A stretch of DNA of 53,294 nucleotides, taken from contig JAAVDF010000034.1 in NCBI GenBank assembly GCA_014801945.1, forward strand, positions 47,174 to 100,467, read 5' to 3'. The notes under the pieces are model-generated. The model was not told where the DNA came from. It made no database searches and saw nothing but the letters and a program-made list of their open reading frames with translations. Shown piece after piece: positions 28,397 through 36,640 of this stretch. Numbering within the stretch: position 1 is the stretch's first letter; each line of letters begins with the position of its first letter. This DNA comes from Bacteroides sp. (GTDB taxonomy: Bacteria; Bacteroidota; Bacteroidia; Bacteroidales; Muribaculaceae). A program made the position numbers and the translations under genes.

Positions 28397-28723
28397 TTAC
28401 TGCTTGTTTTCCTTTTCAGCAGCGTCGCGCATAGCCTGCTGGGCAGAAGGATAGACAGATCCCTTGTCAATAGTTATGCGGACATCCTTTGCAATCTCCA
28501 CTACAAATGTAGTATCGTCAATGCTTTTTATTTTACCATAGATACCACCGGCCGTAACGACGGGATCATTAACGCGGAGTCCTTCACGGAATTTCTTGAT
28601 TTCATTCTGGCGTTTCTGCTGGGGACGGATCATCATGAAATAAAACACGGCGATAAGTGCCACTATCATGAGGATGTTTGCCCATCCTGCGCCATTACCT
28701 TGTAAAAGAATTGAGGTAAGCAT
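28397..28723 (-). CDS. yajC: Preprotein translocase accessory subunit YajC
   Basis: A 108-residue inner-membrane protein with one transmembrane helix (ANILMIVALIAVFYFMMIRP) followed by the family signature RPQQKRQNEIKKF and a small SH3-like cytosolic domain (VVTAGGIYGKIKSIDDTTFV). YajC associates with SecDF and the translocon. It lies between nusB (101 nt upstream) and ybbR, an order typical of Bacteroidales. Confidence 0.96.
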   Translation of the reverse strand: MLTSILLQGNGAGWANILMIVALIAVFYFMMIRPQQKRQNEIKKFREGLRVNDPVVTAGGIYGKIKSIDDTTFVVEIAKDVRITIDKGSVYPSAQQAMRDAAEKENKQ

Positions 28724-28824
28724 AGGTTGTTTAGTTAAGGATATGAGTATTATTTTTTATTTTAACAATTAAGATCTCGTTCGATGAATAGACATCGATG
28801 AGTATTAATGACAGGCTGAAAGCT

Positions 28825-30264
28825 CTATGCCTTCATGAGTTTTCCTTCCTCCTTGAGATGATTGATCACCGAATAAAGGATACCGTTGATAAACGCACCG
28901 CTTCGGGGAGTGCTGTAGGCATTGGCAATCTCGATGTACTCATTGAGACTCACCGCAAGAGGAATCGCAGGGAAATTAAGTATTTCCGCAAGCGCAGTCA
29001 CCATGATTACGATGTCCATGAATGCCAGACGTTCGGCATCCCAACGGTTCTTGTTGACGAATGAATCAATCAACTCACGATATGCGGGATAATTCTTGAT
29101 TGCGAGTTCAAAAAGATCGGCACCGAAACGGCTATCTTCCTCATCCTTATATTGCGGAAGCAGACGGACATCAGCTCCCCCATCCTTGCTCTGACCGAAA
29201 CGGCGGATAGTTTTTAGGACAAATGTACCCATCACATGGAGATCATCATTCCAATAGACCGATTTCGATTCAAGCGCATCGGCAAGTTCATCACCCGGAA
29301 GTATGATGGTCTTATAGACCTGACGCCAGAAATCCGCATCCTGTTCCAGTGTGGTCTCTCCGGGCAGACTCATGTAGTCACGGTAGAGATCACTCTCGAT
29401 AATCTTATCGAGCATATCACGGATCATCAGGACATCTGCATCCCAGTTGAGTTTTCTTTCATCGAGATACTCAATGAAATCAGGATTCTCACTCAATGCC
29501 TTCACGAACTTGTTTTCAACAAAGCGCATGTTGGGATTCAGATCCTCGTCCGTAGGGAGATACTTGTGCTTAGCTGCATCAAGACGCTGATCCTGCATAC
29601 GTGTCAATTCCACTGAGAGCAGCAGGAGACTGTGATAAAGCTCATGAGCTTTATTCAACGAATAATCAAGTGCGTTGCGTGCATGGTTGAACAGACCGCG
29701 ATTATCATTATACTCATTCAGAGTATGCATCAGTGAATTTATGCCACGGGTGAAACCTGCGACAGTGAAACCGGGATCTTTTCTGGCCACAGCCATAAAT
29801 TCAGGATTATTGGCCACCAGATTTGTGATTATCGAACTCCACAGAGCCACATCGTCCTTCAATTCCGGTTTCTTGATACGAGAATAGCTTTTGTAAGCCG
29901 GAAGTGAAGAGATCGCCTCATATATTGAGGGGATCACAGGAGCAAAGCGTGCCACTCCCGAACGGTCACGAAGAATTATAGCCCTTATTTCATCAAGGCC
30001 GTTAAGCGAACGTGCGAGAGCATTATGATCTATATGCTTGTTAAGCGTGACACCGTGCAGCAATGACTGCCGACGGCCGGAAGAAACATCAAAGCCTGAC
30101 ATTTCCATCACCATCATCAGCAAATCAAGATAGAGTTCATAGCCATATTTCTTATCGCGTGAGGGATTTTCAACCGGGGGCTCAATCTTGAATTCTGTCT
30201 GCGTAAGCAGGTAAGAATAAAGAAGCTGCACCACTTTGATTCGGATTAAAACTCGATTTATCAT
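28825..30264 (-). CDS. nusB: Transcription antitermination factor NusB, enlarged by an internal duplication
   Basis: A 479-residue NusB, against ~140 in E. coli and ~300 as I recall in most Bacteroidales. The first 25 residues (MINRVLIRIKVVQLLYSYLL) and residues ~206-479 (ELYHSLLLLSVELT, LPTDEDLNPN, SVYWNDD, AFMDIVIMVTALAEI, LNEYIEIANAYSTPRSGAFI) match the normal Bacteroidetes protein. Between them, residues ~41-187 look like a second, diverged copy of the 206-358 block: ELYLDLLMMVMEMS against ELYHSLLLLSVELT, and ISSLPAYKSYSRIKKPELKD against IESDLYRDYMSLPGETTLEQ. The C-terminal NusB fold (about 375-475) binds boxA RNA and NusE in rRNA antitermination; the role of the added block is unknown. 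It is divergently oriented from rho. Confidence 0.92.
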   Translation of the reverse strand: MINRVLIRIKVVQLLYSYLLTQTEFKIEPPVENPSRDKKYGYELYLDLLMMVMEMSGFDVSSGRRQSLLHGVTLNKHIDHNALARSLNGLDEIRAIILRDRSGVARFAPVIPSIYEAISSLPAYKSYSRIKKPELKDDVALWSSIITNLVANNPEFMAVARKDPGFTVAGFTRGINSLMHTLNEYNDNRGLFNHARNALDYSLNKAHELYHSLLLLSVELTRMQDQRLDAAKHKYLPTDEDLNPNMRFVENKFVKALSENPDFIEYLDERKLNWDADVLMIRDMLDKIIESDLYRDYMSLPGETTLEQDADFWRQVYKTIILPGDELADALESKSVYWNDDLHVMGTFVLKTIRRFGQSKDGGADVRLLPQYKDEEDSRFGADLFELAIKNYPAYRELIDSFVNKNRWDAERLAFMDIVIMVTALAEILNFPAIPLAVSLNEYIEIANAYSTPRSGAFINGILYSVINHLKEEGKLMKA

Positions 30265-30310
30265 GATTCTAAAAGATCTATTTTATATCTTGCCAATGAT
30301 TTTAACGCTG

Positions 30311-30318
30311 CAAATTTA
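30311..30318 (-). promoter_or_regulatory. -7 box (TAAATTTG) for nusB
   Basis: CAAATTTA on the plus strand reads TAAATTTG on the minus strand, 46 nt upstream of the nusB start. No good -33 TTG is present at the expected distance. Confidence 0.55.
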
Positions 30319-30374
30319 CTACTTTTATTTTAATTTATGCTATCGTTGAGCTGAAAACATTTTTATTATCCCTA

Positions 30375-30406
30375 TTGTTATATTCAAAAAAATATTTGTA
30401 TCTTTG
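30375..30406 (+). promoter_or_regulatory. Promoter upstream of the rho leader
   Basis: TTG at 30375-30377, a 21-nt spacer and TATCTTTG at 30399-30406, followed by C. It predicts a start near 30411-30412, exactly where the closing stem of a foldable RNA begins. No other TAnnTTTG box lies between here and the rho start codon, so the rho leader would be about 520 nt. Confidence 0.8.
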
Positions 30407-30410
30407 CAGT

Positions 30411-30569
30411 GATTAAAAAGCCTCCCTGAATACTGTAATTGATCCGGACATACACCGACTCGGTGATCCGAAGATCGGAATCCGATGACGGATAAACAGT
30501 TCACATAAAAGCGGCCATCTAAAAAATTATAATGAGACAATGTCAGGTCGTCAAATCAGGCTTTAAATC
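30411..30569 (+). ncRNA. Candidate structured RNA in the rho leader
   Basis: About 159 nt with nested complementarity found by eye. The outer stem is GATT/AATC plus AAAGCCT (30417-30423) with AGGCTTT (30558-30564). Next come CCTGA (30425-30429) with TCAGG (30543-30547), ACTGT (30432-30436) with ACAGT (30496-30500), and ATCCG (30442-30446) with CGGAT (30489-30493). The apex has two hairpins, CACCG-ACT-CGGTG (30453-30465) and a stem at 30466-30483. A ~40-nt A-rich stretch (30501-30542) stays unpaired on the 3' side. It begins at the predicted transcription start. It may be an independent small RNA (6S-like rods should be tested) or the first part of the rho leader. Confidence 0.5.
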
Positions 30570-30680
30570 TCTTCATTAAAATAGATTTTATACTTTTGGG
30601 CGTTTTACCCCCAAAAACATTCCTCGTGTGACCCGCATGAATGGACTACGCGAATGCAGGATCTATTTTCAGCAATGCAT

Positions 30681-30740
30681 CCATCCATCGACCACACACA
30701 AAATCCACCATTCTCACGCTCTCCAATCCCCCTCTCCACT
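30681..30740 (+). promoter_or_regulatory. C-rich, G-poor tract in the rho leader: candidate Rho-binding (rut) site
   Basis: In these 60 nt I count 30 C and 2 G, with many YC dinucleotides and little self-complementarity. C over G bubbles without structure are the hallmark of Rho utilisation sites. The tract lies ~190 nt before the rho start codon, and further C runs follow (CCCCC near 30825, CCCCCC near 30888). In E. coli, rho is autoregulated by Rho-dependent attenuation in its leader; the same is inferred here. Confidence 0.55.
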
Positions 30741-30932
30741 ATGATATAGGATCTCATCATTTCTATTTTTCGTTTATAACATCTTTAGTAGAAACTCTAT
30801 AGCAACTACTCTCATTTGACAATCCCCCAGACTTCATGCCGGACTGGAAGACTGACATGAAATTACAAAATCGAGTTAACATATCCCCCCACAAGGTCAC
30901 TGACCACGTCAGCCGCAATGTATATTTAATAT

Positions 30933-33101
30933 ATGTATAATTACAATGAACTTGAAGCCATGGATGAAGCGCAATTGCGCGAAATCGGAAAATCCTATGG
31001 CATAAAGAAGATCGACTCCTCCGACAAGGAAAATATCATCTACGATATCCTTGAGCAGCAGGCCCGCGATGTTGCCGCAACATCAAATGCCAATAACGCA
31101 AAGGGACGTCGCAACAAAAAAGATTCAAAGGAAGATAAAGCTCCAGCACAGGCAAAGAAAAAGAATGCGCCTGAAGCGCAGGACTCTCCTTCCGAACAGG
31201 ATAATGCTGAACAGCCAGTTGAGCAGCAGCCTAAACGTCGCGGACGTAAGCCAAAATCGGAATCTGTATCCGAATCCAATCAGGAAGTTCAAGAATCTCC
31301 GGTATCGACCGAACCGGTAGATAATACACCCGCTATTGAAGATACTGTTCAGGCAGAAACACAGCAGCAGGGCGAGCAACAGCCCAAACGCCGTCGTGGT
31401 CGTCCGCCACGTAATCCCCGTCCTGAAACTAACGATGGATCAGACGTTTCCGACATCACCGAGTCTTCTGTCTCTCAAACCGTTGAGACTGCAGAGTTTA
31501 GTGATCCGGCTCATCTTCTCTCAGCTCCGGCCGAAAATGCAGACACCCCATTAGATGAAACTGCCAATGAGCCTAAGGCGACTGAGAATACTGAAAATAA
31601 AAATGAAGAACGTCCGCGTCACGGTGTCTTCATTCGTCCCGGACAGTCTCCCGACATGTTGCAGAACAACGAGCCTGACAATAATCCCAATATTCAGCAG
31701 CCTAAACGAGATTTCCGTCCCAAAGACAGCTCTTTCGGTTCATTCTTCCCACGTTCAGGCGGACGCACATTCGCTCCACGCAGTCAGCAGGAAAAGGAAC
31801 AGGCCGCTCAGGCCAACCTTCAGCCCCAAGTTCAGACTCCTCCCCCACCTCCCGCACCCATCGTGCTCGGCGAACCCGGAATGGAGAAGCAGCAGCCTCA
31901 AGCCAAAAAGAACAAGAAGAACCGCAATAAGAACCAGCAGCAGTTCGATCAGCAGAAACAAGCACAGATGATGCCTTACAACTTCGACGGCATTATCGAG
32001 ACTACCGGTGTCCTTGAAATCGATCCTGCCGGACATGGTTTCCTGCGTTCAAGCGATTATAATTATCTCCCCTCGCCTGACGATGTACTCGTCACTAAGG
32101 ATCAGATCAAGCAGTACGGACTCCGTACAGGCGACGTTGTCGATGCAACCCTCCGTGCACCGCGTGAAGGCGACAAATACTATCCTTTAAGTTCAGTCCG
32201 CAGCGTCAACGGACGCACACCTGAATATATCCGTGACCGTGTGGCATTCGAGCATCTTACCCCGCTCTTCCCGAATGAGAAATTCGATCTCACTTCCGGA
32301 CGGTCAAGCAACATCTCCACCCGCGTGGTCGATATGTTCTCCCCTATCGGCAAAGGTCAGCGCGGCCTCATCGTCGCTCCTCCCAAGACCGGTAAGACTC
32401 TTTTGTTAAAAGATATCGCCAATGCTATCGCTGAGAATCATCCGGAAACATATATCATGATTCTCCTCATCGACGAACGCCCCGAAGAAGTGACCGACAT
32501 GAGCCGCAGCGTAAATGCGGAAGTGATCGCCTCGACATTTGACGAGCCGGCTGAACGTCACGTGAAGATCGCCTCCATCGTTCTCGAAAAGGCCAAACGA
32601 ATGGTTGAATGCGGCCACGATGTAGTCATACTTCTTGATTCAATCACCCGTCTTGCCCGTGCCTACAACACATGTGCTCCCGCTTCAGGCAAGATTCTTT
32701 CTGGTGGTGTGGATGCAAACGCACTTCAGAAGCCTAAACGCTTCTTCGGCGCAGCGCGTAACATCGAAAACGGAGGCTCTCTCACCATTATCGCTACAGC
32801 GTTGACTGAGACAAGCTCCAAGATGGACGAAGTTATCTTCGAAGAGTTCAAGGGTACAGGCAATATGGAGCTGCAGCTTGACCGAAAACTGTCCAACAAG
32901 CGTGTGTTCCCTGCAGTCGATATCATGGCTTCTTCCACCCGCCGCGACGATCTGCTGCTTAACAATGAGACACTCAACCGTATGTGGATTCTCCGTCGCT
33001 TCCTGAGTGACCGCACGTCCATCGAAGCAATGGAGTTCATTAAGGACCGTATGGAGCGTACATCGAACAATGAAGAGCTCCTCCGCACCATGGGCGATTA
33101 A
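30933..33101 (+). CDS. rho: Transcription termination factor Rho with a long disordered insert
   Basis: A 722-residue Rho; E. coli Rho has 419. Residues 1-48 are the Rho_N helical domain ([20 protein letters not shown]). Residues ~49-345 are low-complexity, rich in Q, N, P, E and K, with AT-hook-like basic patches ([16 protein letters not shown]). Residues ~346-722 hold the RNA-binding cold-shock-like domain ([20 protein letters not shown]) and the hexameric RecA-type motor with Walker A PKTGKT (Lys488), [13 protein letters not shown] and [11 protein letters not shown]. Large disordered inserts are known for Bacteroidetes Rho; in B. thetaiotaomicron the insert drives condensate formation and affects gut fitness. 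Its leader suggests self-regulation. It ends at a 22-bp hairpin. Confidence 0.97.
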   Translation: MYNYNELEAMDEAQLREIGKSYGIKKIDSSDKENIIYDILEQQARDVAATSNANNAKGRRNKKDSKEDKAPAQAKKKNAPEAQDSPSEQDNAEQPVEQQPKRRGRKPKSESVSESNQEVQESPVSTEPVDNTPAIEDTVQAETQQQGEQQPKRRRGRPPRNPRPETNDGSDVSDITESSVSQTVETAEFSDPAHLLSAPAENADTPLDETANEPKATENTENKNEERPRHGVFIRPGQSPDMLQNNEPDNNPNIQQPKRDFRPKDSSFGSFFPRSGGRTFAPRSQQEKEQAAQANLQPQVQTPPPPPAPIVLGEPGMEKQQPQAKKNKKNRNKNQQQFDQQKQAQMMPYNFDGIIETTGVLEIDPAGHGFLRSSDYNYLPSPDDVLVTKDQIKQYGLRTGDVVDATLRAPREGDKYYPLSSVRSVNGRTPEYIRDRVAFEHLTPLFPNEKFDLTSGRSSNISTRVVDMFSPIGKGQRGLIVAPPKTGKTLLLKDIANAIAENHPETYIMILLIDERPEEVTDMSRSVNAEVIASTFDEPAERHVKIASIVLEKAKRMVECGHDVVILLDSITRLARAYNTCAPASGKILSGGVDANALQKPKRFFGAARNIENGGSLTIIATALTETSSKMDEVIFEEFKGTGNMELQLDRKLSNKRVFPAVDIMASSTRRDDLLLNNETLNRMWILRRFLSDRTSIEAMEFIKDRMERTSNNEELLRTMGD

Positions 33102-33129
33102 GCCTTATCGATAATCCTTAGATATAACC

Positions 33130-33187
33130 ATATAGTCAACCCTCGTAAAATTACCATCAAGGTATATTTTACGAGGGTTGACTATAT
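33130..33187. terminator. Bidirectional hairpin between convergent rho and rpiB
   Basis: Stem 33130-33151 pairs perfectly with 33166-33187 (22 bp). After a single bulged T the stem continues for 4 bp (TACC with GGTA) around an ATCAA loop. Short A/T runs flank both sides. Confidence 0.8.
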
Positions 33188-33231
33188 TTCCAAGTTCCCT
33201 TCAAAAAAAAGAAGGAAACCGATATCAGATC

Positions 33232-33699
33232 TTACTTGTCACTACACGGAGTCACAGGAATCTTTGCGACCCTGCGTTCGTGTCGGCCACCGTCAAAAGG
33301 AGTGTTCAGGAAAGCTTCTACAATATTTATAGCCGTCACGGTATCAATAAAACGGGCGGGAAGCACAAGCACATTGGCATCATTATGGCGACGTGCGAGC
33401 TCAGCAAGCTCAACGTTCCAGCAAAGTGCAGCACGAACTCCCTGATGCTTGTTAAGTGTGATACCTATACCGTTGCCCGAACCGCAGAGTGCGATTCCGG
33501 GATACACTTCGCCTTTCTCCACTGCAAGCGCACACGGATGAGCGAAATCAGCATAATCACAACTTTCTGCAGAATCCGTTCCAAAGTCCTTGTAGGGAAT
33601 CTCCATCGAATCGAAGTATCCCTCAAGAACCATCTTCATTTCATAGCCGGCGTGGTCACTACAGAACCCTACGGGCACATTCTCTTTTAAAATTGACAT
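33232..33699 (-). CDS. rpiB: Ribose-5-phosphate isomerase B
   Basis: A 155-residue RpiB/LacAB-type isomerase that interconverts ribose-5-phosphate and ribulose-5-phosphate. Family motifs: FCSDHAGYEMK, the catalytic Cys in ALCGSGNGIGITLNK, GVRAALCW, and ARRHNDANVLVLPARF. The length is typical. In many Bacteroidales it follows a transketolase gene; none is adjacent here. It is monocistronic and converges on rho. Confidence 0.95.
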   Translation of the reverse strand: MSILKENVPVGFCSDHAGYEMKMVLEGYFDSMEIPYKDFGTDSAESCDYADFAHPCALAVEKGEVYPGIALCGSGNGIGITLNKHQGVRAALCWNVELAELARRHNDANVLVLPARFIDTVTAINIVEAFLNTPFDGGRHERRVAKIPVTPCSDK

Positions 33700-33809
33700 A
33701 AGTGTTGGTATTCATTGAAAGTAATCTTCACACACAGACCGATCAAAATCTACCTTGTGGGAAAATACCTTTAGTTAATATTTGATCTAAGGAAAAGCAG
33801 AGTAATCAA

Positions 33810-34337
33810 TTACATATCATCGTCATCATCGGCCTCCGATGAATATTGAATATGATTGAGTGGACGCATGAGATTGCAGACCCTCTGACTCCAATATGAT
33901 CCGAAATCCTCCTTCACAGCCGTGAGTGCCGAATTGACCATATCCTCAGGGGCATCCTTGACCATGACTATAAAGTTATACAGAACTTGGAAGATATCAC
34001 ATATTCCCTCGGCGACACTCATTCCGATAGGTGTCTCGGAGTATTTCATATCTTCCTCGAATACTTCAAGATAGACATCATCCTCTCCAAGCAGGCTTTC
34101 GATCTGCCTGCGGATTGATTCGTAGTAATCCTCGTCAAGGAAACTATCTATGTATGCCTCATCTTCATCAAGCAGAGGTTCGGGTTTCAGATCGGTCGCG
34201 GAAATATAGATACGCGGAAGCAGACGGAGCATGGAGGCGACGAAAGCACTCCGCGTTGACTCGCCTACATTTTCGACTGCAAAACAGAATTCATTGCAGA
34301 GAGCAATGAACGCAAGTGAATTAGGACTAAGCTCCAT
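33810..34337 (-). CDS. DUF5063-like cytosolic protein
   Basis: A 175-residue soluble helical protein with a strongly acidic C-terminus (SEADDDDDM). It starts MELSPNSLAFIALCNEFCFA and contains DYYESIRRQIESLLGEDDVY and YWSQRVCNLMRPLNHI. It resembles the Bacteroidales family DUF5063 from memory; no enzymatic motif is visible. It overlaps the end of nadD by 11 nt and is the last gene of the yicC-gmk-nadD group, so it is translated from the same message. Confidence 0.75.
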   Translation of the reverse strand: MELSPNSLAFIALCNEFCFAVENVGESTRSAFVASMLRLLPRIYISATDLKPEPLLDEDEAYIDSFLDEDYYESIRRQIESLLGEDDVYLEVFEEDMKYSETPIGMSVAEGICDIFQVLYNFIVMVKDAPEDMVNSALTAVKEDFGSYWSQRVCNLMRPLNHIQYSSEADDDDDM

Positions 34338-34902
34338 ACAAATTGTTTTCTTTTATGTATTCAAACACACCGGTGGGGAGAAAATAGTTCATATCCTTGC
34401 CCTTGGCAATGGCTTTACGCAGAAATGTACTCGAAACATCGGCCATAGGAGCGTTGACCACATCCACATTATCCTCATAGATAATTCCTACCGGATAACC
34501 GGGACGAGGATAGATGATGACACCGAAATCCGAAAGAATCTTTTCATGATCCTTCCACTGGTTGAAAATCTTCCAGTTGTCACTTCCGATAATGAGCTTA
34601 AACGTATGACGGGGATAACGCTTGGCAAGATAGCGGAGTGTATTGATCGTATAAGAGGGTTTGGGCATCGTCAATTCATAATCACACACATTCAGTCCCT
34701 TCGTTTTTCCGGTAGCAATCTCAAGCATCTTCAACCGCATGAGATCCGGAATAAGCTCGTCTGAACCTACTTTAAGTGGATTGAGCGGTGAAAGTGTCAG
34801 CCACACCTCATCCAGCCCTCCGAACTGTTGCAGATAACTCGCAAGCATCAGATGGCCTATGTGTACAGGGTTGAATGAACCTCCTAAAATACCGATTGTC
34901 AT
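34327..34902 (-). CDS. nadD: Nicotinate-nucleotide adenylyltransferase
   Basis: A 191-residue nucleotidyltransferase that makes deamido-NAD from nicotinate mononucleotide and ATP. Signature: GGSFNPVHIGHLMLA (HxGH-type site, written as H-I-G-H), LIIGSDNWKIF and the C-terminal ADVSSTFLRKAI (ISSTxxR motif). The length is normal. It is 92 nt downstream of gmk and overlaps the following DUF5063-like gene. Confidence 0.96.
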   Translation of the reverse strand: MTIGILGGSFNPVHIGHLMLASYLQQFGGLDEVWLTLSPLNPLKVGSDELIPDLMRLKMLEIATGKTKGLNVCDYELTMPKPSYTINTLRYLAKRYPRHTFKLIIGSDNWKIFNQWKDHEKILSDFGVIIYPRPGYPVGIIYEDNVDVVNAPMADVSSTFLRKAIAKGKDMNYFLPTGVFEYIKENNLYGA

Positions 34903-34994
34903 GACAATGTCTTATCTGTTAGGAAAATTTCTATTTAGATTCTGTTTTTTATGATTGTTTTATCAAGGATCGCGATCGCCGTAGTGAACCTGAA

Positions 34995-35567
34995 TTATTC
35001 TGCAAGAAATGCCTTGATCTTGGCATCAGTTTCGGCGATAGCCTTTTCAAGTTCATCATTTACAACTATGCAGTCAAACTCCGGTGCGAAAGACAGTTCA
35101 TACTCAGCCTTGGCCAGACGCTGCTCAATAGCTTCGGGAGCATCAGTCCCGCGTCCTGTAAGTCTCTGTCGGAGACTCTCGATGCTCGGCGGCTGGATGA
35201 ATATACTTATAGCCTTTTCACCATAAAGTTTCTTGACATTCACTCCTCCTTTGACATCTATGTCAAGGATCACGTTATGTCCGTCATCCGTGATACGCGA
35301 CACCTCACTTTTCAGTGTTCCGTAGAAGCGACCCGGATAGACCTCTTCGAATTCAACGAAAGCATCGTTATCGATGGCATGATGAAATTCTTCATCCGAG
35401 AGAAAATAATAGTTCACGCCATGCTGCTCCTCTCCTCTCGGCGGACGGTTAGTCGCCGAAATCGAGAACTGCATATCTATCTCACCCCTTTCGAGAAGAG
35501 CGGATATGATGGTTGACTTTCCGGATCCTGATGGAGCGGAAATTATAATAATCTTACCTTTAGTCAT
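34995..35567 (-). CDS. gmk: Guanylate kinase
   Basis: A 190-residue GMP kinase. P-loop SAPSGSGKSTII, GMP-binding FSISATNRPPRGEEQHGVNY, and the core VEFEEVYPGRFYGT are all present. It converts GMP to GDP. It lies 30 nt after yicC, the usual Bacteroidales order. Confidence 0.97.
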   Translation of the reverse strand: MTKGKIIIISAPSGSGKSTIISALLERGEIDMQFSISATNRPPRGEEQHGVNYYFLSDEEFHHAIDNDAFVEFEEVYPGRFYGTLKSEVSRITDDGHNVILDIDVKGGVNVKKLYGEKAISIFIQPPSIESLRQRLTGRGTDAPEAIEQRLAKAEYELSFAPEFDCIVVNDELEKAIAETDAKIKAFLAE

Positions 35568-35597
35568 ATTAAAATCACAAGATGGATATCAGTGTAG

Positions 35598-36473
35598 TTA
35601 CATCACATTGAGCACCTGCTCCTTGATCTGTTCAAGCACATCCTTCATCTGCACGACTATCTTCTGCATGTCGGCATGATTACTTTTCGAGCCGAGCGTA
35701 TTGATCTCGCGTCCCATTTCCTGACTGATGAATCCGAGCTTCTTACCCTGACCCTTAGGTCCGGCCATAGTTTCCATGAAGTAATTCAGGTGCTGGGTCA
35801 GACGCTGCTTTTCCTCATTCACGTCAAGTTTTTCAATATAGAAGAAAAGCTCCTGTTCGAGACGGCTTCTGTCATAATCCACGCCGTGGATCTTCGCCAG
35901 TCCCTCTTCCATACGGACACGGATCTTCGCCACACGCTCCTCCTCGAACTGCGGGACGAGATCAAGCAGTTCACGAATGCGCTGGATACGCTGTGCAAAG
36001 AAACTCTCAAGCTTCTCTCCCTCCGTCCGACGGAATGCCATAAGCTTTTCGGCCGCTGATTGAAGAGCATCCATCACACCGTTCACTTCCTTATCGTCGG
36101 CCTCATTGGGAGCCTCGCTTTTCATGACATCCGGAAAACGCATGAGCACACCGTACCAATCCTGCGGATTGGCAATACCGAGTGCCGCCGCTGTCTTCTC
36201 AACATCATCCTTATAGGCTTTAAGAGCGGAGACATTGAGCTTAACGGATGCTTCACCGGCAACGTTCTCGACATAGACAGTCAGATCGACCTTTCCTCTT
36301 TCAAGGAGAGCCGCCACGCGATTTCTCATTTCAAGTTCCTGAGCGCGCAACGATGACGGCACACGCGCAGCTATATCAATCTGCTTACTGTTCAGCGATT
36401 TGATTTCTACCGTAATTTTCTTGCCGGGGAGCTCCGTAACGGCTTTCCCGAATCCCGTCATTGAATATAACAT
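35598..36473 (-). CDS. yicC: YicC/YloC-family endoribonuclease
   Basis: A 291-residue protein. The start at 36473 gives MLYSMTGFGKAV, the characteristic N-terminus of the family; the longer frame to 36548 begins inside the -7 box. The C-terminus carries the conserved KLGFISQEMGREINTLGSKS and MQKIVVQMKDVLEQIKEQVLN. YicC proteins are RNA endonucleases; E. coli YicC acts on RyhB with PNPase. It is the first gene of the yicC-gmk-nadD-DUF5063 group, with a ~70-nt leader. Confidence 0.93.
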   Translation of the reverse strand: MLYSMTGFGKAVTELPGKKITVEIKSLNSKQIDIAARVPSSLRAQELEMRNRVAALLERGKVDLTVYVENVAGEASVKLNVSALKAYKDDVEKTAAALGIANPQDWYGVLMRFPDVMKSEAPNEADDKEVNGVMDALQSAAEKLMAFRRTEGEKLESFFAQRIQRIRELLDLVPQFEEERVAKIRVRMEEGLAKIHGVDYDRSRLEQELFFYIEKLDVNEEKQRLTQHLNYFMETMAGPKGQGKKLGFISQEMGREINTLGSKSNHADMQKIVVQMKDVLEQIKEQVLNVM

Positions 36474-36547
36474 GAGCTGGAGTAGTTTTTTACATTCCGG
36501 ACTAAAGCGATCTCTATCAAGATTGCCACCGGGGATTATTTTTCCCA

Positions 36548-36576
36548 CAAAATTACAATTTTCTCATGATAAACAA
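36548..36576 (-). promoter_or_regulatory. Promoter of the yicC operon
   Basis: On the minus strand TAATTTTG (complement of 36548-36555) with TTG 18 nt upstream (complement of 36574-36576). It overlaps the divergent tsaB promoter. Confidence 0.6.
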
Positions 36577-36577
36577 G

Positions 36578-36585
36578 TAACTTTG
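36578..36585 (+). promoter_or_regulatory. -7 box (TAACTTTG) of tsaB
   Basis: A perfect TAnnTTTG box 55 nt before the tsaB start. Its -33 region would coincide with the -7 box of the divergent yicC promoter, so the two promoters probably cannot be occupied together. Confidence 0.65.
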
Positions 36586-36640
36586 TCCTCAATTTTTGAC
36601 ATAGGGAACAATCGATACCCCTACAAATTTCAAAATACCT

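Larger units (their letters stand above)
30265..30932. other. 668-nt intergenic region between divergent nusB and rho
   Basis: It has no credible gene. It contains a minus-strand -7 box for nusB, a plus-strand promoter, a foldable RNA, a hairpin without T-run (TTTTGGG 30594-30600 with CCCAAAA 30610-30616) and a long C-rich, G-poor tract before rho. These are listed separately. Confidence 0.8.

Noticed and set aside
30594-30616. Intrinsic terminator in the rho leader (TTTTGGG/CCCAAAA hairpin)
   Set aside because: No T-run follows on either strand, so it is just a hairpin.
36474-36548. A 25-residue N-terminal extension of YicC
   Set aside because: Its first codon lies within the -7 promoter box, and the family N-terminus MLYSMTGFG starts at 36473.
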